A DNA stretch of 64,000 nt from Kordiimonas lipolytica. Its GTDB lineage: Bacteria; Pseudomonadota; Alphaproteobacteria; Sphingomonadales; Kordiimonadaceae. Location: the NCBI RefSeq assembly GCF_001550065.1, contig NZ_LRUB01000024.1, forward strand, positions 124,001 to 188,000, given 5' to 3'. Below are positions 26,788-36,831 of this stretch, piece by piece (position 1 is the first letter of the stretch; the number at the start of each line of letters is the position of its first letter). The notes under the pieces are model-generated. The model saw only the letters and a list, made by a program, of their open reading frames with translations. It searched no databases and had not been told where the DNA came from. Position numbers and translations under genes: made by a program.

Positions 26788-26939
26788 CCACGGGAATTAA
26801 TTCAGATTTATTTTCTTACGACCTAAAACTATTTGCGGGAGGTGTTGGTGGTTTAACCAAGCTGAGTGTTGACATGCTGACAGTTTATATGAGCTTGTCC
26901 CCATTTTGGGGCCTCTGAAACAAGAAAATTCAGATTTTA

Positions 26940-26971
26940 TGCCTATGGGTTGGCGTGGCAACCCATAGGCA
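26940..26971. terminator. Perfect 13-bp hairpin
   Basis: TGCCTATGGGTTG (26940-26952) and CAACCCATAGGCA (26959-26971) are exact complements with a 6-base loop. It is about 150 bases past the sugar-phosphate transferase gene. The sequence after it is T-rich but interrupted. It probably acts as a terminator. Confidence 0.6.
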
Positions 26972-27680
26972 CGAACCAGTTTTATTAGAGTTTTATTGCC
27001 GATCGAACTTTGTGGCCTAACTTCGTTATAATCCGAGTGCCGGACTTCACATTTTGACTGTACCTCTTTTAGGTATAAAAATCATAATATATTCAAGCAT
27101 CCTTACCAAACCCTGCCAATGAATGACATTGTCTGTCGGTTTTCTTGCTCTACTGAAGCAAAGTGTTACATCATTCATATAGGCCCACAGACCTAAGATC
27201 TTTGCTAATAAATTCCGGACTGTAGAAAACCCGAAAGGTCTTTGGCTGGCCGTAGGTGTGTTTGACCCTTTTAAGGACCCCAACTACATTGGCTATCCTG
27301 ATAACGCATGCGTAGGTCAATCGCAGGGCCCTCTTTGCCCAACCTTCAATCGTCCCGGTGTATTGCTTAAGAGTTGCACGCCGCGCCCATCTCTGGGTGC
27401 TGCGGCCAGTGGCGGTCATAATCCACCCTTATTCTGACCAGGTAGTTCTGTTATGAGTTCGTAACAAATCGAGGCTATGTGTCATTGCTGACATCGTCGA
27501 CTGCTGAGTAAGTGAGTCTCCGCAGAGTCTAGAATGCTTCAGTGTAGCCATGCTTCTACGCGTGTCGGTACGAGGTTTCGCAATAAACATCAAATTTCCC
27601 GCTTGTTTGCGCGCATGCCATATGATACCGCTCAAAATTGAACGATGAGGAAATTACTCTCGATATCATTTTTGCTCAAA

Positions 27681-27720
27681 ACAAGGCGCCGGTCGCAGGC
27701 TGTCCTTGTGCGGTAGCCTG
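27681..27720 (+). promoter_or_regulatory. Hairpin plus ops-like element before the EPS operon
   Basis: ACAAGG (27681-27686) pairs with CCTTGT (27704-27709). Directly after it is GCGGTAGCCTG (27710-27720), close to the ops recruitment site of E. coli RfaH (GGCGGTAGCGTG): 10 of 12 bases agree over 27709-27720. It lies 13 bases before the first ATG of the operon. An RfaH-type protein is encoded in the same locus at 48111. That they work together is inferred. Confidence 0.5.
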
Positions 27721-27733
27721 AGAAAATCCCAAA

Positions 27734-28093
27734 ATGACCAGTAAGCGCACCAAGCTTCAAGAAGATACGCATTTTCGCGTCCTTCGGCTCCTTCAGGAAA
27801 ACCCGGAAATGTCGCAGCGAGAGCTAGCTGAGGTGGTTGGGGTCAGCGTGGGGGGGATGCATTACGTGTTGAATGCCCTGATCGAAAAAGGGCTCGTGAA
27901 GTTGGGGAATTTTACAGCTGCAGAAGACAAGCGTAGATATGCCTATGTCTTGACGCCAAAGGGTATTGCAAGGAAGGCAGCGTTAACCCGCGCGTTCCTA
28001 GCGCGAAAAATGGAAGAGTATGAAGCGCTTAAAGAAGAGATTGATGCGCTTCAATCTGATTTGGAAGATTCACCGGCTCAGACGTCTTTGTGA
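27734..28093 (+). CDS. EPS-associated MarR-family winged-helix protein
   Basis: This encodes 119 aa: a winged helix (residues about 10-85, with MSQRELAEVVGVSVGGMHYVLNALIEKGLVK as the recognition region, a basic wing KRRYAYVLT) and a C-terminal coiled coil for dimerisation. From memory it matches a MarR subfamily that recurs as the first gene of exopolysaccharide loci. It probably regulates this locus. An ops-like site is just upstream, and wecB follows after 134 bases. Confidence 0.88.
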   Translation: MTSKRTKLQEDTHFRVLRLLQENPEMSQRELAEVVGVSVGGMHYVLNALIEKGLVKLGNFTAAEDKRRYAYVLTPKGIARKAALTRAFLARKMEEYEALKEEIDALQSDLEDSPAQTSL

Positions 28094-28227
28094 GCCATTC
28101 GCGGGCCGCATTGAAGCGCTAAGATTATTTCAGGAATACCCAAACAAGTGACGTTCAACAAAGGCAGCATAAAGGTCAAGCATATGATTTGGCTTCTCAG
28201 AGCCCATCGTGTTCCAAGGGTAATTCT

Positions 28228-29367
28228 ATGAAAAAGATCTTAATGGTATTTGGCACCAGGCCCGAGGCCATTAAAATGGCACCGGTTTATGAGGAGCTCA
28301 AGGGAACGTCTGGCCTTGATGTGCGTATCGCGGTAACAGCACAACACCGGGAGATGCTTGACCAGGTATTGCGGCTGTTTAATATCAAACCAGATTATGA
28401 CCTTAATGTCATGAGGCCAGGTCAAGGCCTAACGGAAATTACGGTTGCAGTTCTGAAGGGGCTAAAGCTGATTTTTGAAGATTTTGTACCGGACCTGCTG
28501 CTCGTCCATGGCGATACGACGACGACTTTGTCAGCGTCGCTAGCAGCCTATTATCAGCAAATTCCTGTTGGGCATGTCGAAGCGGGGTTACGTACAGGAA
28601 ATATTTATTCTCCTTGGCCTGAAGAGATTAATCGTAAGGTCGCTGGTACGATTGCACAACTGCATTTCGCGCCAACAAAAAAAGCCGCGGCGAACCTGAA
28701 AAATGAATCTATATTACCTGCATCGATTTCTGTCACCGGCAATACGGTCATTGATGCTTTGCTTGACGTGGTGGCCAAGCTTGAAATCGATCCAGAGCAA
28801 AGAGCTATCTTTGACACGGAATTCGGTATTGATCCCTCAAAGCGTGTGATTTTAGTAACCGGGCATCGACGTGAAAGTTTCGGTGAAGGGTTTCAAAGAA
28901 TTTGCGATGCTCTAGCAAAGCTAGCTAAGCGCGACGATGTTCAGATTATCTACCCAGTTCATCTGAACCCAAATGTTAAAGGCCCTGTTGAAGGTAGCTT
29001 GGCTAAATGTGAGCGCGTTCAACTTATATCGCCTCAGGATTACCTACCTTTTGTCCACCTAATGAGCCGTGCAGATATTATTCTCACCGATTCTGGGGGG
29101 GTGCAGGAAGAGGCGCCTTCGTTAGGGAAGCCGGTCTTGGTGATGCGAGAAACTACGGAACGGCCTGAGGCCGTCGATGCCGGAACGGTCAAACTGGTTG
29201 GCACGGATGCCGATTTGATTGTGCGTGAAGTAAGTAGACTGTTGGATGATGACAACGCGTTTGAGGCGATGGCTCGTGCACACAACCCATATGGCGATGG
29301 GCATGCGTCGGTGCGCATTCGTGATGCCATTCTGGCATTCTTTGACATGGAAAAGGTCGCAAGCTGA
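28228..29367 (+). CDS. wecB: UDP-N-acetylglucosamine 2-epimerase (non-hydrolysing)
   Basis: This encodes 379 aa, a GT-B-fold epimerase. It converts UDP-GlcNAc to UDP-ManNAc. The opening [14 protein letters not shown], the GHRRESFG loop and the [18 protein letters not shown] and RETTERPEA motifs are complete. The ATG at 28228 has AAGGG 8 nt before it. The TGATG overlap with wecC couples the two enzymes, which act in sequence. Confidence 0.96.
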   Translation: MKKILMVFGTRPEAIKMAPVYEELKGTSGLDVRIAVTAQHREMLDQVLRLFNIKPDYDLNVMRPGQGLTEITVAVLKGLKLIFEDFVPDLLLVHGDTTTTLSASLAAYYQQIPVGHVEAGLRTGNIYSPWPEEINRKVAGTIAQLHFAPTKKAAANLKNESILPASISVTGNTVIDALLDVVAKLEIDPEQRAIFDTEFGIDPSKRVILVTGHRRESFGEGFQRICDALAKLAKRDDVQIIYPVHLNPNVKGPVEGSLAKCERVQLISPQDYLPFVHLMSRADIILTDSGGVQEEAPSLGKPVLVMRETTERPEAVDAGTVKLVGTDADLIVREVSRLLDDDNAFEAMARAHNPYGDGHASVRIRDAILAFFDMEKVAS

Positions 29368-30641
29368 TGCTCAAAAAGCCCTTCAAACGTATTTCTGTTA
29401 TTGGGCTAGGTTATATAGGCCTACCGACCGCAGCGATGTTCGCCTCTCGAAAAATAGAGGTTGTCGGGGTCGATGTAAATCAGCAAACGGTTGACACTAT
29501 TAATCGCGGCGAAGTCCATATTGTCGAACCTGATCTTGATATGGTCGTGCGGGCTGTTGTGAAAGAAGGTTATCTGCGAGCCAGCACAAAACCCGAAGAG
29601 GCTGAGGCTTTTCTTATCGCTGTGCCGACCCCGTTTAAGGGGCAAAATCATGAACCTGATCTATCCTATATCAAGGCTGCGTCACGGGCAATCGCGCCCG
29701 TTCTGCAATTAGGTAATTTGGTAATTCTTGAGAGTACTTCGCCTGTGGGGGCAACAGAGGCGATGGCAGATTGGCTGGCCGAAGCACGGCCAGACTTAAG
29801 CTTTCCTCAGCATGCTGGAGAGGCTTCCGACATCCGCATCGCGCATTGCCCGGAGCGGGTTTTACCAGGCAAAGTAATGCAGGAATTGATCTCCAATGAC
29901 CGGGTCGTTGGCGGTATCACGCCAGTGTGTTCGAAATGTGCGGTGGAGCTTTATAAAACCTTTGTAACTGGGGACTGCGTGATTGCTTCCGGCCCAAGGG
30001 TTGCTGAGATGGCGAAGTTGACCGAGAATGCTTTTCGGGATGTGAACATTGCTTTTGCAAATGAGCTCTCTTTGATCTGCGATGAACTCAACATGGATGT
30101 ATGGGAATTGATCCGGCTTGCCAACCGGCACCCTCGCGTGAATATCCTGCAGCCAGGCCCGGGAGTGGGTGGACATTGCATTGCAGTCGATCCGTGGTTT
30201 ATCGTTTCCTCGGCCCCTGAACAGGCGCGTTTGATACGTACAGCGCGGGAAGTTAACGATAGCAAGCCTAATTGGGTGTTAAACAAGATCCGAGCTGCGA
30301 TTGGTGCTCATTTAATGGAGAACCCGAGCAAGACTGCGGCTGATGTAACGGTGGCGATCTATGGCCTGGCCTTCAAGCCAGATATTGACGACCTCCGTGA
30401 AAGTCCCGCGTTGACAATTGCTAAAGAGCTGGCGGCCAAACACAATGGTCCAATTTTTGTCGTGGAACCAAACATCACAGCGTTGCCGGAAATGCTTTGT
30501 GCGGAAAACATCCAACTGTGTGATCTTTCCATAGAAGCAACTATTCACCTTCTGCTGGTTGATCACGAAAGCTTTCGTGGTATGGATATTCCGCAAGGTA
30601 TTATCATTGATACCCGTGGTATATGGACACGCGTTTCCTGA
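29367..30641 (+). CDS. wecC: UDP-N-acetyl-D-mannosaminuronate dehydrogenase
   Basis: This encodes 424 aa, of the UDP-sugar dehydrogenase family with an N-terminal NAD-binding fold (GLGYIGLPTA), the central domain with the catalytic segment GPGVGGHCIAVDPWF (catalytic Cys), and a C-terminal substrate-binding domain. The 'HCIAVDPWF' form and pairing with wecB indicate the ManNAc-specific WecC type, making UDP-ManNAcA by two NAD-dependent oxidations. It is translationally coupled to wecB. Confidence 0.93.
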   Translation: MLKKPFKRISVIGLGYIGLPTAAMFASRKIEVVGVDVNQQTVDTINRGEVHIVEPDLDMVVRAVVKEGYLRASTKPEEAEAFLIAVPTPFKGQNHEPDLSYIKAASRAIAPVLQLGNLVILESTSPVGATEAMADWLAEARPDLSFPQHAGEASDIRIAHCPERVLPGKVMQELISNDRVVGGITPVCSKCAVELYKTFVTGDCVIASGPRVAEMAKLTENAFRDVNIAFANELSLICDELNMDVWELIRLANRHPRVNILQPGPGVGGHCIAVDPWFIVSSAPEQARLIRTAREVNDSKPNWVLNKIRAAIGAHLMENPSKTAADVTVAIYGLAFKPDIDDLRESPALTIAKELAAKHNGPIFVVEPNITALPEMLCAENIQLCDLSIEATIHLLLVDHESFRGMDIPQGIIIDTRGIWTRVS

Positions 30642-30658
30642 ATTAAAGGATTATAAGA

Positions 30659-31972
30659 GTGCACTTTTCGTGTTCGGAACTTATTGAGAAACTAACTAAT
30701 CGCGATGCCACGATTGGCATCATTGGCTTGGGTTATGTCGGGCAGCCATTGGCACTACGTTTTTCAGCGCTTGGATATAAAGTGCTAGGTTTTGATATTG
30801 ATCAGATCAAGGTCAAAGAGTTGAATAGCGGATACTCCAATATTGAGCATATCCATAGTGCAGAGGTTAAAGCTGCAGTGGCTTCAGGTATGGAATGTAC
30901 CATAGACTTTAGTCGTGCTGTCGAAGCAGATGCCCTTATTCTCTGCGTACCAACACCTCTGAACAAGTATCGCGAACCTGATTTGAGTTTTGTGATCAAC
31001 ACCACTAACTCAATTGTGCCGCACCTACGAAAGGGGCAGGTTGTTTCTCTGGAAAGCACTACCTACCCGGGAACGACGGAGGAAGAGTTGTTACCAAAGG
31101 TAACCTCGAGCGGCCTATGTGTAGGCGAAGATATATTTTTAGTCTATTCCCCAGAGCGAGAAGACCCTGGCAATGTAAATTTCACAACAAACTCCATTCC
31201 AAAAGTGGTTGGTGGGCACACGCCTAACTGCCTTGAGGTTGGCAAAGCGCTTTATGGTCAAGCTATTGACCATGTTGTTCCTGTTACATCGACCAAGGTG
31301 GCAGAGATGACCAAACTGCTGGAAAACATTCACCGGGCAGTCAACATCGGGTTAGTTAACGAGATGAAGGTTGTAGCTGACCGTATGGGCATAGATATAT
31401 TTGAGGTAATAGACGCCGCTGCCACTAAACCTTTCGGTTTTACCCCTTATTATCCTGGCCCAGGTCTGGGCGGGCACTGTATTCCGGTCGACCCATTTTA
31501 CCTGACCTGGAAAGCGCGCGAATATGGTCTGCATACGCGCTTCATCGAATTGTCAGGCGAAGTCAACCGTGCGATGCCTGAATATGTAGTTGGCAAACTT
31601 GTTAAGGCACTGAACGAACGTCGAAAGTCGCTGATGGGTAGCAAAGTTCTCGTGCTTGGTATCGCCTACAAGAAGAATGTTGACGACATGCGCGAAAGCC
31701 CCTCGGTTGAGGTGATGGAGTTGTTGCGCGAAGGGGGGTGTGATGTCTCCTACTCTGATCCGCATGTGCCCGTGTTCCCGAAAATGCGGGAACACAAATT
31801 CAATCTGAGTTCAGTTGAGTTGTCATCGGAAGTTATTGCCAACTATGACGCAGTTGTATTGACAACAGACCATGCGCAATTTGACTACGACTTGATAGCT
31901 GAGAATGCGCAAGTCATTGTTGACAGCCGAGGAGTCTACCGAACACCAATGGAAAATGTCGTTAAGGCTTAA
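30659..31972 (+). CDS. UDP-N-acetylhexosamine 6-dehydrogenase, WbpA/WbpO-like
   Basis: This encodes 437 aa, a second nucleotide-sugar dehydrogenase next to wecC but of a different subgroup. It has [10 protein letters not shown] for NAD binding and [20 protein letters not shown] around the catalytic Cys, the form seen in WbpA (UDP-GlcNAc) and WbpO/TviB (UDP-GalNAc) enzymes. It would supply a HexNAc-uronic acid. It starts with GTG, 8 nt after AAGGA. Two dehydrogenases side by side imply two acidic sugars or a branched pathway. Confidence 0.92.
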   Translation: MHFSCSELIEKLTNRDATIGIIGLGYVGQPLALRFSALGYKVLGFDIDQIKVKELNSGYSNIEHIHSAEVKAAVASGMECTIDFSRAVEADALILCVPTPLNKYREPDLSFVINTTNSIVPHLRKGQVVSLESTTYPGTTEEELLPKVTSSGLCVGEDIFLVYSPEREDPGNVNFTTNSIPKVVGGHTPNCLEVGKALYGQAIDHVVPVTSTKVAEMTKLLENIHRAVNIGLVNEMKVVADRMGIDIFEVIDAAATKPFGFTPYYPGPGLGGHCIPVDPFYLTWKAREYGLHTRFIELSGEVNRAMPEYVVGKLVKALNERRKSLMGSKVLVLGIAYKKNVDDMRESPSVEVMELLREGGCDVSYSDPHVPVFPKMREHKFNLSSVELSSEVIANYDAVVLTTDHAQFDYDLIAENAQVIVDSRGVYRTPMENVVKA

Positions 31973-32076
31973 CAAAAATAGTGAACGATTGGCGGCAATC
32001 GGATGCAGGCTCATGTCTTGTTTGCCTTGTTGGGGCCCGAACTAGCTAAAATTCGATAGGGAAAGGAAATAAGAGT

Positions 32077-33780
32077 ATGGTTATTTTGGGTATTCATGAT
32101 GGGCACAACTGCGGGGCAACATTGCTGAAGGATGGGCAAATTGAAGCTTCTGTCTGTGAGGAACGTCTGACTCGTGTCAAAAATGAAGTGGGTTATCCTG
32201 AGCTTTCAGTTCGAGAGGTGCTAAGCCTGTCGGGCGTTCAAGAGTCGGAAGTTGAGGACGTCGTTTTTGCGAGCCAATACATGCATACTGCAGACCACCT
32301 CTCTGATGTATCTAAATGGTACAAAGTTGGAAAAAAGGAGCAGGCTAATGATGAGAAGCTTACACAAGAGGAGCTTCTGAAGAATGAGCAGCGGCGCAAA
32401 GCCGAGAGAATGCAGAAGGTTATAGACCAACTGGGTGTCAAACCTGAGCAAATTTCATTCGTTGACCATCATTTGGCACATGCGGCTGCGGCCTATTTCG
32501 GTTCTGGCTTTGATTTTGATAAAGAGACCTTGGTGTTAACCTGTGATGGAGCGGGTGATAACCTTTCAGCTACTGTCTCCATTGGTGTTGGCGACAAGAT
32601 GACCAGGATCAGTGCGACTGGTCGAAATGATTCCCTAGGCAAAATATATTCTCGAATAACATTCTACTTGGGCCTTAAGCCATGGGAGCATGAGTACAAA
32701 GTTATGGGGTTGGCACCGTATGCTGATGCGAAGTATGCCCTTGAAGTCAAAGAGATCCTCGACGGCTATCTGAAAGTGAGTGAGGACGGTCTTGGTTTCG
32801 AGGCGGTCGGCGACCTCAAAATGAACTATATTTATGAGCGTTTGCGCAAGGATTTGGAGCTCAAACGTTTTGATGCCATTTCCGGTGGCGTACAAATGTT
32901 CACCGAGGAACTTTTGACCACTTGGATTAAGAATGCTGTCAAGCATACAGGGATCAGCCGTGTGGTTTGTGGCGGTGGCGTTTTTATGAACGTTAAGGCA
33001 AACAAGCTTGCAAGCGAAATTGATGGAATTGAAGAGATATTCGTTTTTCCGAGTTGTGGGGATGAATCTTTGTCTTTTGGAGCTGTGTGGTTAAAGAGCA
33101 TCGAGAAGGGTTCATCTGCAGAAAAGCTTACGAAGCTCCATGATATTTACTTGGGTAGATCCTATACAAATGACGAAATTGAATCTGTTTTAAAAACAGA
33201 AAGCTCCGAAAACTTTGAATACGAATTTATTGAAGATATTGACAAGAAAGTCGCTACATTAATTGCGGAAAACAATGTTGTTGCAAGATTTGCTGGTCGT
33301 ATGGAATGGGGTGCCCGTGCTCTTGGAAATCGATCAATCTTGACTAATCCAAAGGAGTGGCCAAATGTCGAGCGTATTAATTCTATGATAAAAATGCGGG
33401 ATTTCTGGATGCCCTTTGCTCCGTCGATGATAGCTGAATACTCTGATGATTATATCGTGAACCCCAAAGGCATTCATTCACCCTACATGATGTTTGCGTT
33501 TGATACCTATCCTGAAAAAAGTAGGGAAATATTGGCTGCGGTCCATCCACGCGACAAGACTGCGCGTGCACAAATGGTGACGCGTGAGGCTAACCCACGG
33601 TACTGGAGCGTCATAAAGCACTTTTATGATTTGACAGGCACTTCTGTAGTGTTGAATACGTCGTTCAATCTTCATGGCTATCCGTTAGTTATGTCACCCA
33701 AGGACGCGTTGAGCGTATTCCATAATAGTGGCCTAAAGTATCTTGCATTGGAGAACTACCTAATCTCTAAACGGGCGTGA
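32077..33780 (+). CDS. NodU/CmcH-family carbamoyltransferase
   Basis: This encodes 567 aa. The N-terminal Kae1-like domain carries GIHDGHNCGATLL, EERLTRVKN, DHHLAHAAAAYF (metal ligands) and CDGAGDNLSA. The C-terminal domain has GRMEWGARALGNRSIL and the MPFAPSM segment. The family makes carbamoyl-adenylate and transfers the carbamoyl group to a hydroxyl, here probably on a sugar of the repeat unit. It starts after AAAGGAAAT. It is slightly removed from its neighbours, with gaps of 104 and about 430 bases. Confidence 0.93.
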   Translation: MVILGIHDGHNCGATLLKDGQIEASVCEERLTRVKNEVGYPELSVREVLSLSGVQESEVEDVVFASQYMHTADHLSDVSKWYKVGKKEQANDEKLTQEELLKNEQRRKAERMQKVIDQLGVKPEQISFVDHHLAHAAAAYFGSGFDFDKETLVLTCDGAGDNLSATVSIGVGDKMTRISATGRNDSLGKIYSRITFYLGLKPWEHEYKVMGLAPYADAKYALEVKEILDGYLKVSEDGLGFEAVGDLKMNYIYERLRKDLELKRFDAISGGVQMFTEELLTTWIKNAVKHTGISRVVCGGGVFMNVKANKLASEIDGIEEIFVFPSCGDESLSFGAVWLKSIEKGSSAEKLTKLHDIYLGRSYTNDEIESVLKTESSENFEYEFIEDIDKKVATLIAENNVVARFAGRMEWGARALGNRSILTNPKEWPNVERINSMIKMRDFWMPFAPSMIAEYSDDYIVNPKGIHSPYMMFAFDTYPEKSREILAAVHPRDKTARAQMVTREANPRYWSVIKHFYDLTGTSVVLNTSFNLHGYPLVMSPKDALSVFHNSGLKYLALENYLISKRA

Positions 33781-34146
33781 CGGAAGTCTGATTTTGTGAA
33801 GTAATAGCGGGCCCTGTTGTGCAAATCGAATTTGGAATTCATCTTGTAAATCCCGCGGGACAGTTGATGGGGATTGGCAGACAACTCCGACCTATAAAAC
33901 CAAGAACTGAGGGGGCTTTTAAAGAAGCGCTGAAGCGCCTTGGTCCGCTGACGATTTGAGATGATATTGTGAGGTTAAGCTGACCAGCGAGCACGGCCGA
34001 TAGCGGGCATGTAGTGCAGGTCTGTTTACAGAATTTCAGGTTTGTTCGCCGTTCTGAATAGCCTAGCCGCACTCGGCATATCCGTCACCTAAATCGTTGG
34101 AAAAAGTCTGTCGGTGGGAACGAGAAACTTGTCCCTTTGGTGATTT
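33781..34146. other. Intergenic region with a short unrecognised frame
   Basis: About 365 bases. A 46-codon frame from the GTG at 33819 to 33959 has coding-like composition (ending in KEALKRLGPLTI) but no known relatives and no ribosome site; it may be a gene fragment. The rest shows nothing I can name. Confidence 0.4.
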
Positions 34147-34212
34147 GTGCAACAGGGTCATGATAAATTTTGGATAGATTTAGTGGTTATATTCTCAGCA
34201 AATAAGATTTCA

Positions 34213-35529
34213 ATGTCGGATCGTTGGCGATACATTGCAGCGGGTGTATTTTTCAAGATTGCTTTGGATATATCTTATGCAACCTATTTGACCGATGCTT
34301 TCGCAAATCACTTCTTGACCCCGTTTGTGATCAATTTTTCAATTTTCCAATATCTTGAGTCCTTTATCTGGTTGGCGTTGGTTCTGCTTTTTGTTCCTTT
34401 CTCCTCGAGGTCGGCTGGTGGGCTCGCATTCTTTAGCGGAATAGTTTTCCTCTACGCGCCCGTAGCTTCAATTTATGGCATGGACGATGACAGGTCTCGA
34501 TACACCTTGTTTCTTTCCGCGCTCGCAATCGGCTCAGCCTATTTGGTAAGTGCTACGAGTTCCATGAGAAAAGTCAAAATAGCCTTGCCGAATAATGGCC
34601 GCAAATATCTACTTACGCTTAGCATCTTTTTCGCCGTCCTGTTCTTGTTGAATGCAGCGATTTCGGGAGCGTTGTTCGGAATGAACTTCGATATTGGCAG
34701 GGTTTATGAATTTCGGAGTGATCTGACGGACACCGTAGACATCGGGTTATTTGCTTACACCAATCTTTGGGCGCAAAAAGTATTTACACCCCTGATTCTT
34801 GCGATAGGACTGCAACGGAAGTCAGCTTGGATGATTGGTCTTGCACTTGCCTTGCATGTGATCTATTTCGGTGTTTCACAACAGAGATCTCATCTGTTCA
34901 CACCCAGCTTGGTCTTGATAGCTTACCTGCTTTATAGAAAAGAATTTTCATATAAAGACGGTTTCGTATTGCTTGGGATTATTTTGCTTGTCTTAAACCT
35001 AGTTGTCTTGGCTTTGAATCTCGAAGTTTTCGGTGCACTGGCTATTCGTCGCTCTCTCTTTGTGGGTGCGTCTGCGACATATTCATGGGTTAATTACTTT
35101 GCTGAGAACCCAAAAGTATTTTTCGCGGACAATCTCTTGTCGCCAGTTGTGAGCAATGAATACACACGGGTATTCCTGCCTCGCCTTGTGGGTGATTTTT
35201 TGCGATCAGACATGGACATAAACTTTAACTCAGGCCTTGTAGGTGCTGGATTTGCCCAACTTGGTGTTGTTGGTGTTGTTGTTTATGGAAGTATTATTGG
35301 TGCCTTTATTCGTATCAACCGGCGGCTAATAGAAGCCGGAGTGCATCCCTATATTCCAGCGGCAATCTTGTTTTTGCCCTATCGTGTTGCTTGGGCCGAT
35401 GCAGATCTTCTTACCGCACTATTATCACACGGAATTATTGTTGGCACCTTTGCGGTTTGGTTGTTCGGTTCCTCAAGGAATTTGGCATCAATGGGAAGCA
35501 GCACCATCAAGCAGCCAGCGCGTGTTTGA
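34213..35529 (+). CDS. Multi-spanning membrane protein, candidate Wzy polymerase
   Basis: This encodes 438 aa with ten or more membrane segments and a large hydrophilic loop near residues 285-345. That topology, and its position next to a flippase and glycosyltransferases, suits an O-antigen/EPS polymerase (Wzy), whose sequences are poorly conserved. No diagnostic motif is present. The ATG at 34213 is close to the first membrane segment; a GTG at 34147 is an alternative. The frame overlaps slightly with the extended frame of the flippase gene. Confidence 0.75.
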   Translation: MSDRWRYIAAGVFFKIALDISYATYLTDAFANHFLTPFVINFSIFQYLESFIWLALVLLFVPFSSRSAGGLAFFSGIVFLYAPVASIYGMDDDRSRYTLFLSALAIGSAYLVSATSSMRKVKIALPNNGRKYLLTLSIFFAVLFLLNAAISGALFGMNFDIGRVYEFRSDLTDTVDIGLFAYTNLWAQKVFTPLILAIGLQRKSAWMIGLALALHVIYFGVSQQRSHLFTPSLVLIAYLLYRKEFSYKDGFVLLGIILLVLNLVVLALNLEVFGALAIRRSLFVGASATYSWVNYFAENPKVFFADNLLSPVVSNEYTRVFLPRLVGDFLRSDMDINFNSGLVGAGFAQLGVVGVVVYGSIIGAFIRINRRLIEAGVHPYIPAAILFLPYRVAWADADLLTALLSHGIIVGTFAVWLFGSSRNLASMGSSTIKQPARV

Positions 35530-35548
35530 GTTCACTCCGGTGATCGCT

Positions 35549-36784
35549 GTGCTGCAAAATCCTATGTTCAAACGGTTTATGGCCCTCGCTAGTGGTAGCG
35601 CCGCTGGGCAGGCGATAATGTTTTTCGCATTGCCGGTTGCCACGCAATTGTATGTCCCTGCGGATTTTGGTGTACTTGCGTCTTTTTCTTCTTTGGTTCT
35701 CCTACTTTTGCCAGCGGCTTGTTTTCGGTTCGACCTAGCGATCCCGATCCCGCAAGACGATGGAGAAGCTTTGGGTTTAGTTACGCTTGCCTTTGTCAGC
35801 GCAACGCTTATCTCCGTTTTTTATGCCGTAGCGCTTTTAGCAACCGTCGAGTTGTGGGAAGATACTATACAAGACGTAATCATATCCTATTGGTGGTTGT
35901 TGGTTCTGGCACTCTGGTCGGCTGCGATATTCTCGCTCATCCAATACTGGGCGATTCGCATGAAAAAATTTAGGAGTTTAGCCATTTCTCATGTTGTGCG
36001 TGGGTTGATCGGCGCGAGCTCGCAAATCGGCATGGGCTTCCTTAGCATTGGCGCATTCGGACTTCTGGTCGGTCAGTCGATCTATATGGGGATGGGCGCA
36101 CTGTTTCTGGCCTGGAGCCTTGTGTGGATCAATCTCGATGCTTTAAAAAAAATGACGCGTTTTGATATTTTCGCCGCGCTTCGAAAAAATTGGCGATTTC
36201 CCATTTATTCTACGCCCGAAGCACTCTTTAATTCTGCTAGTGCAAACTTGCCGATGATCCTTATTGTCGCGTTGGTAGGATACGAGGCTGGAGGATTGCT
36301 TTATGTAGCACAAAGACTGACGAGCATCCCTGTCGGATTAATTGGCGGGAACTTGTCACGTGTGTTTTTGAGCGAGGCACCAGAACTTGACCGTAAAAAA
36401 AGACTATTTTTCTTCACCCTCAGGCTATGGTTAACGTTGTTTATGTCGGCTTTTCCATTGGCAATTTTCCTATCTTTGCTGGCTGAGCCACTGACTGTAA
36501 GATTGTTCGGCGATGACTGGATAGGTGCTGCACAGTACCTTTCGTGGTTAATTCCCGCTGCATTGTTGCAGTTCTCTGTTGTACCAGTCGCAACTGTACT
36601 GCATGTTAAATCGAAACAGCTAGTTGCACTTCTAGTTCAGGTCTCTGGATTTGTCCTTCAGGTCGGCTCAATCTGGCTTTGCTATGCGATGGGTGGTGTT
36701 GACCCGGTGCTAGGCTTTGCCATCGGTTCGGCTTTTCATTATGGAATCTATTCCATCGTGATTTTGGTCTCCGCCAGAGACTGA
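35549..36784 (+). CDS. Wzx-type polysaccharide flippase
   Basis: This encodes 411 aa (from the GTG at 35549; the ATG at 35564 is also possible) with about 12 membrane segments. The opening NPMFKRFMALASGSAAGQAI pattern is typical of PST/MOP-family exporters of lipid-linked repeat units. It moves undecaprenyl-linked oligosaccharides across the inner membrane for polymerisation. It lies directly downstream of the candidate polymerase. Confidence 0.88.
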   Translation: MLQNPMFKRFMALASGSAAGQAIMFFALPVATQLYVPADFGVLASFSSLVLLLLPAACFRFDLAIPIPQDDGEALGLVTLAFVSATLISVFYAVALLATVELWEDTIQDVIISYWWLLVLALWSAAIFSLIQYWAIRMKKFRSLAISHVVRGLIGASSQIGMGFLSIGAFGLLVGQSIYMGMGALFLAWSLVWINLDALKKMTRFDIFAALRKNWRFPIYSTPEALFNSASANLPMILIVALVGYEAGGLLYVAQRLTSIPVGLIGGNLSRVFLSEAPELDRKKRLFFFTLRLWLTLFMSAFPLAIFLSLLAEPLTVRLFGDDWIGAAQYLSWLIPAALLQFSVVPVATVLHVKSKQLVALLVQVSGFVLQVGSIWLCYAMGGVDPVLGFAIGSAFHYGIYSIVILVSARD

Positions 36785-36831
36785 AGATAGAAATAAATTT
36801 TTAGCTCACAAAGCGAATTACCACAACGTGA

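Larger units (their letters stand above)
26788..27733. other. Long intergenic region before the MarR/wecB operon
   Basis: About 945 bases with no persuasive coding frame on either strand; the minus-strand frames present are short and of poor composition. It contains a perfect 13-bp hairpin (26940-26971) and, at its right end, a hairpin plus ops-like element (27681-27720). It is probably a long leader or decayed DNA. Confidence 0.5.

Noticed and set aside
27047..27635. Minus-strand frames in the long gap before the MarR gene
   Set aside because: Short, overlapping each other in different frames, with no ribosome sites and no recognisable protein family.
33839..34072. Minus-strand 77-codon frame before the candidate Wzy
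   Set aside because: Poor composition and no ribosome site; the plus-strand frame opposite looks more protein-like but is also unproven.
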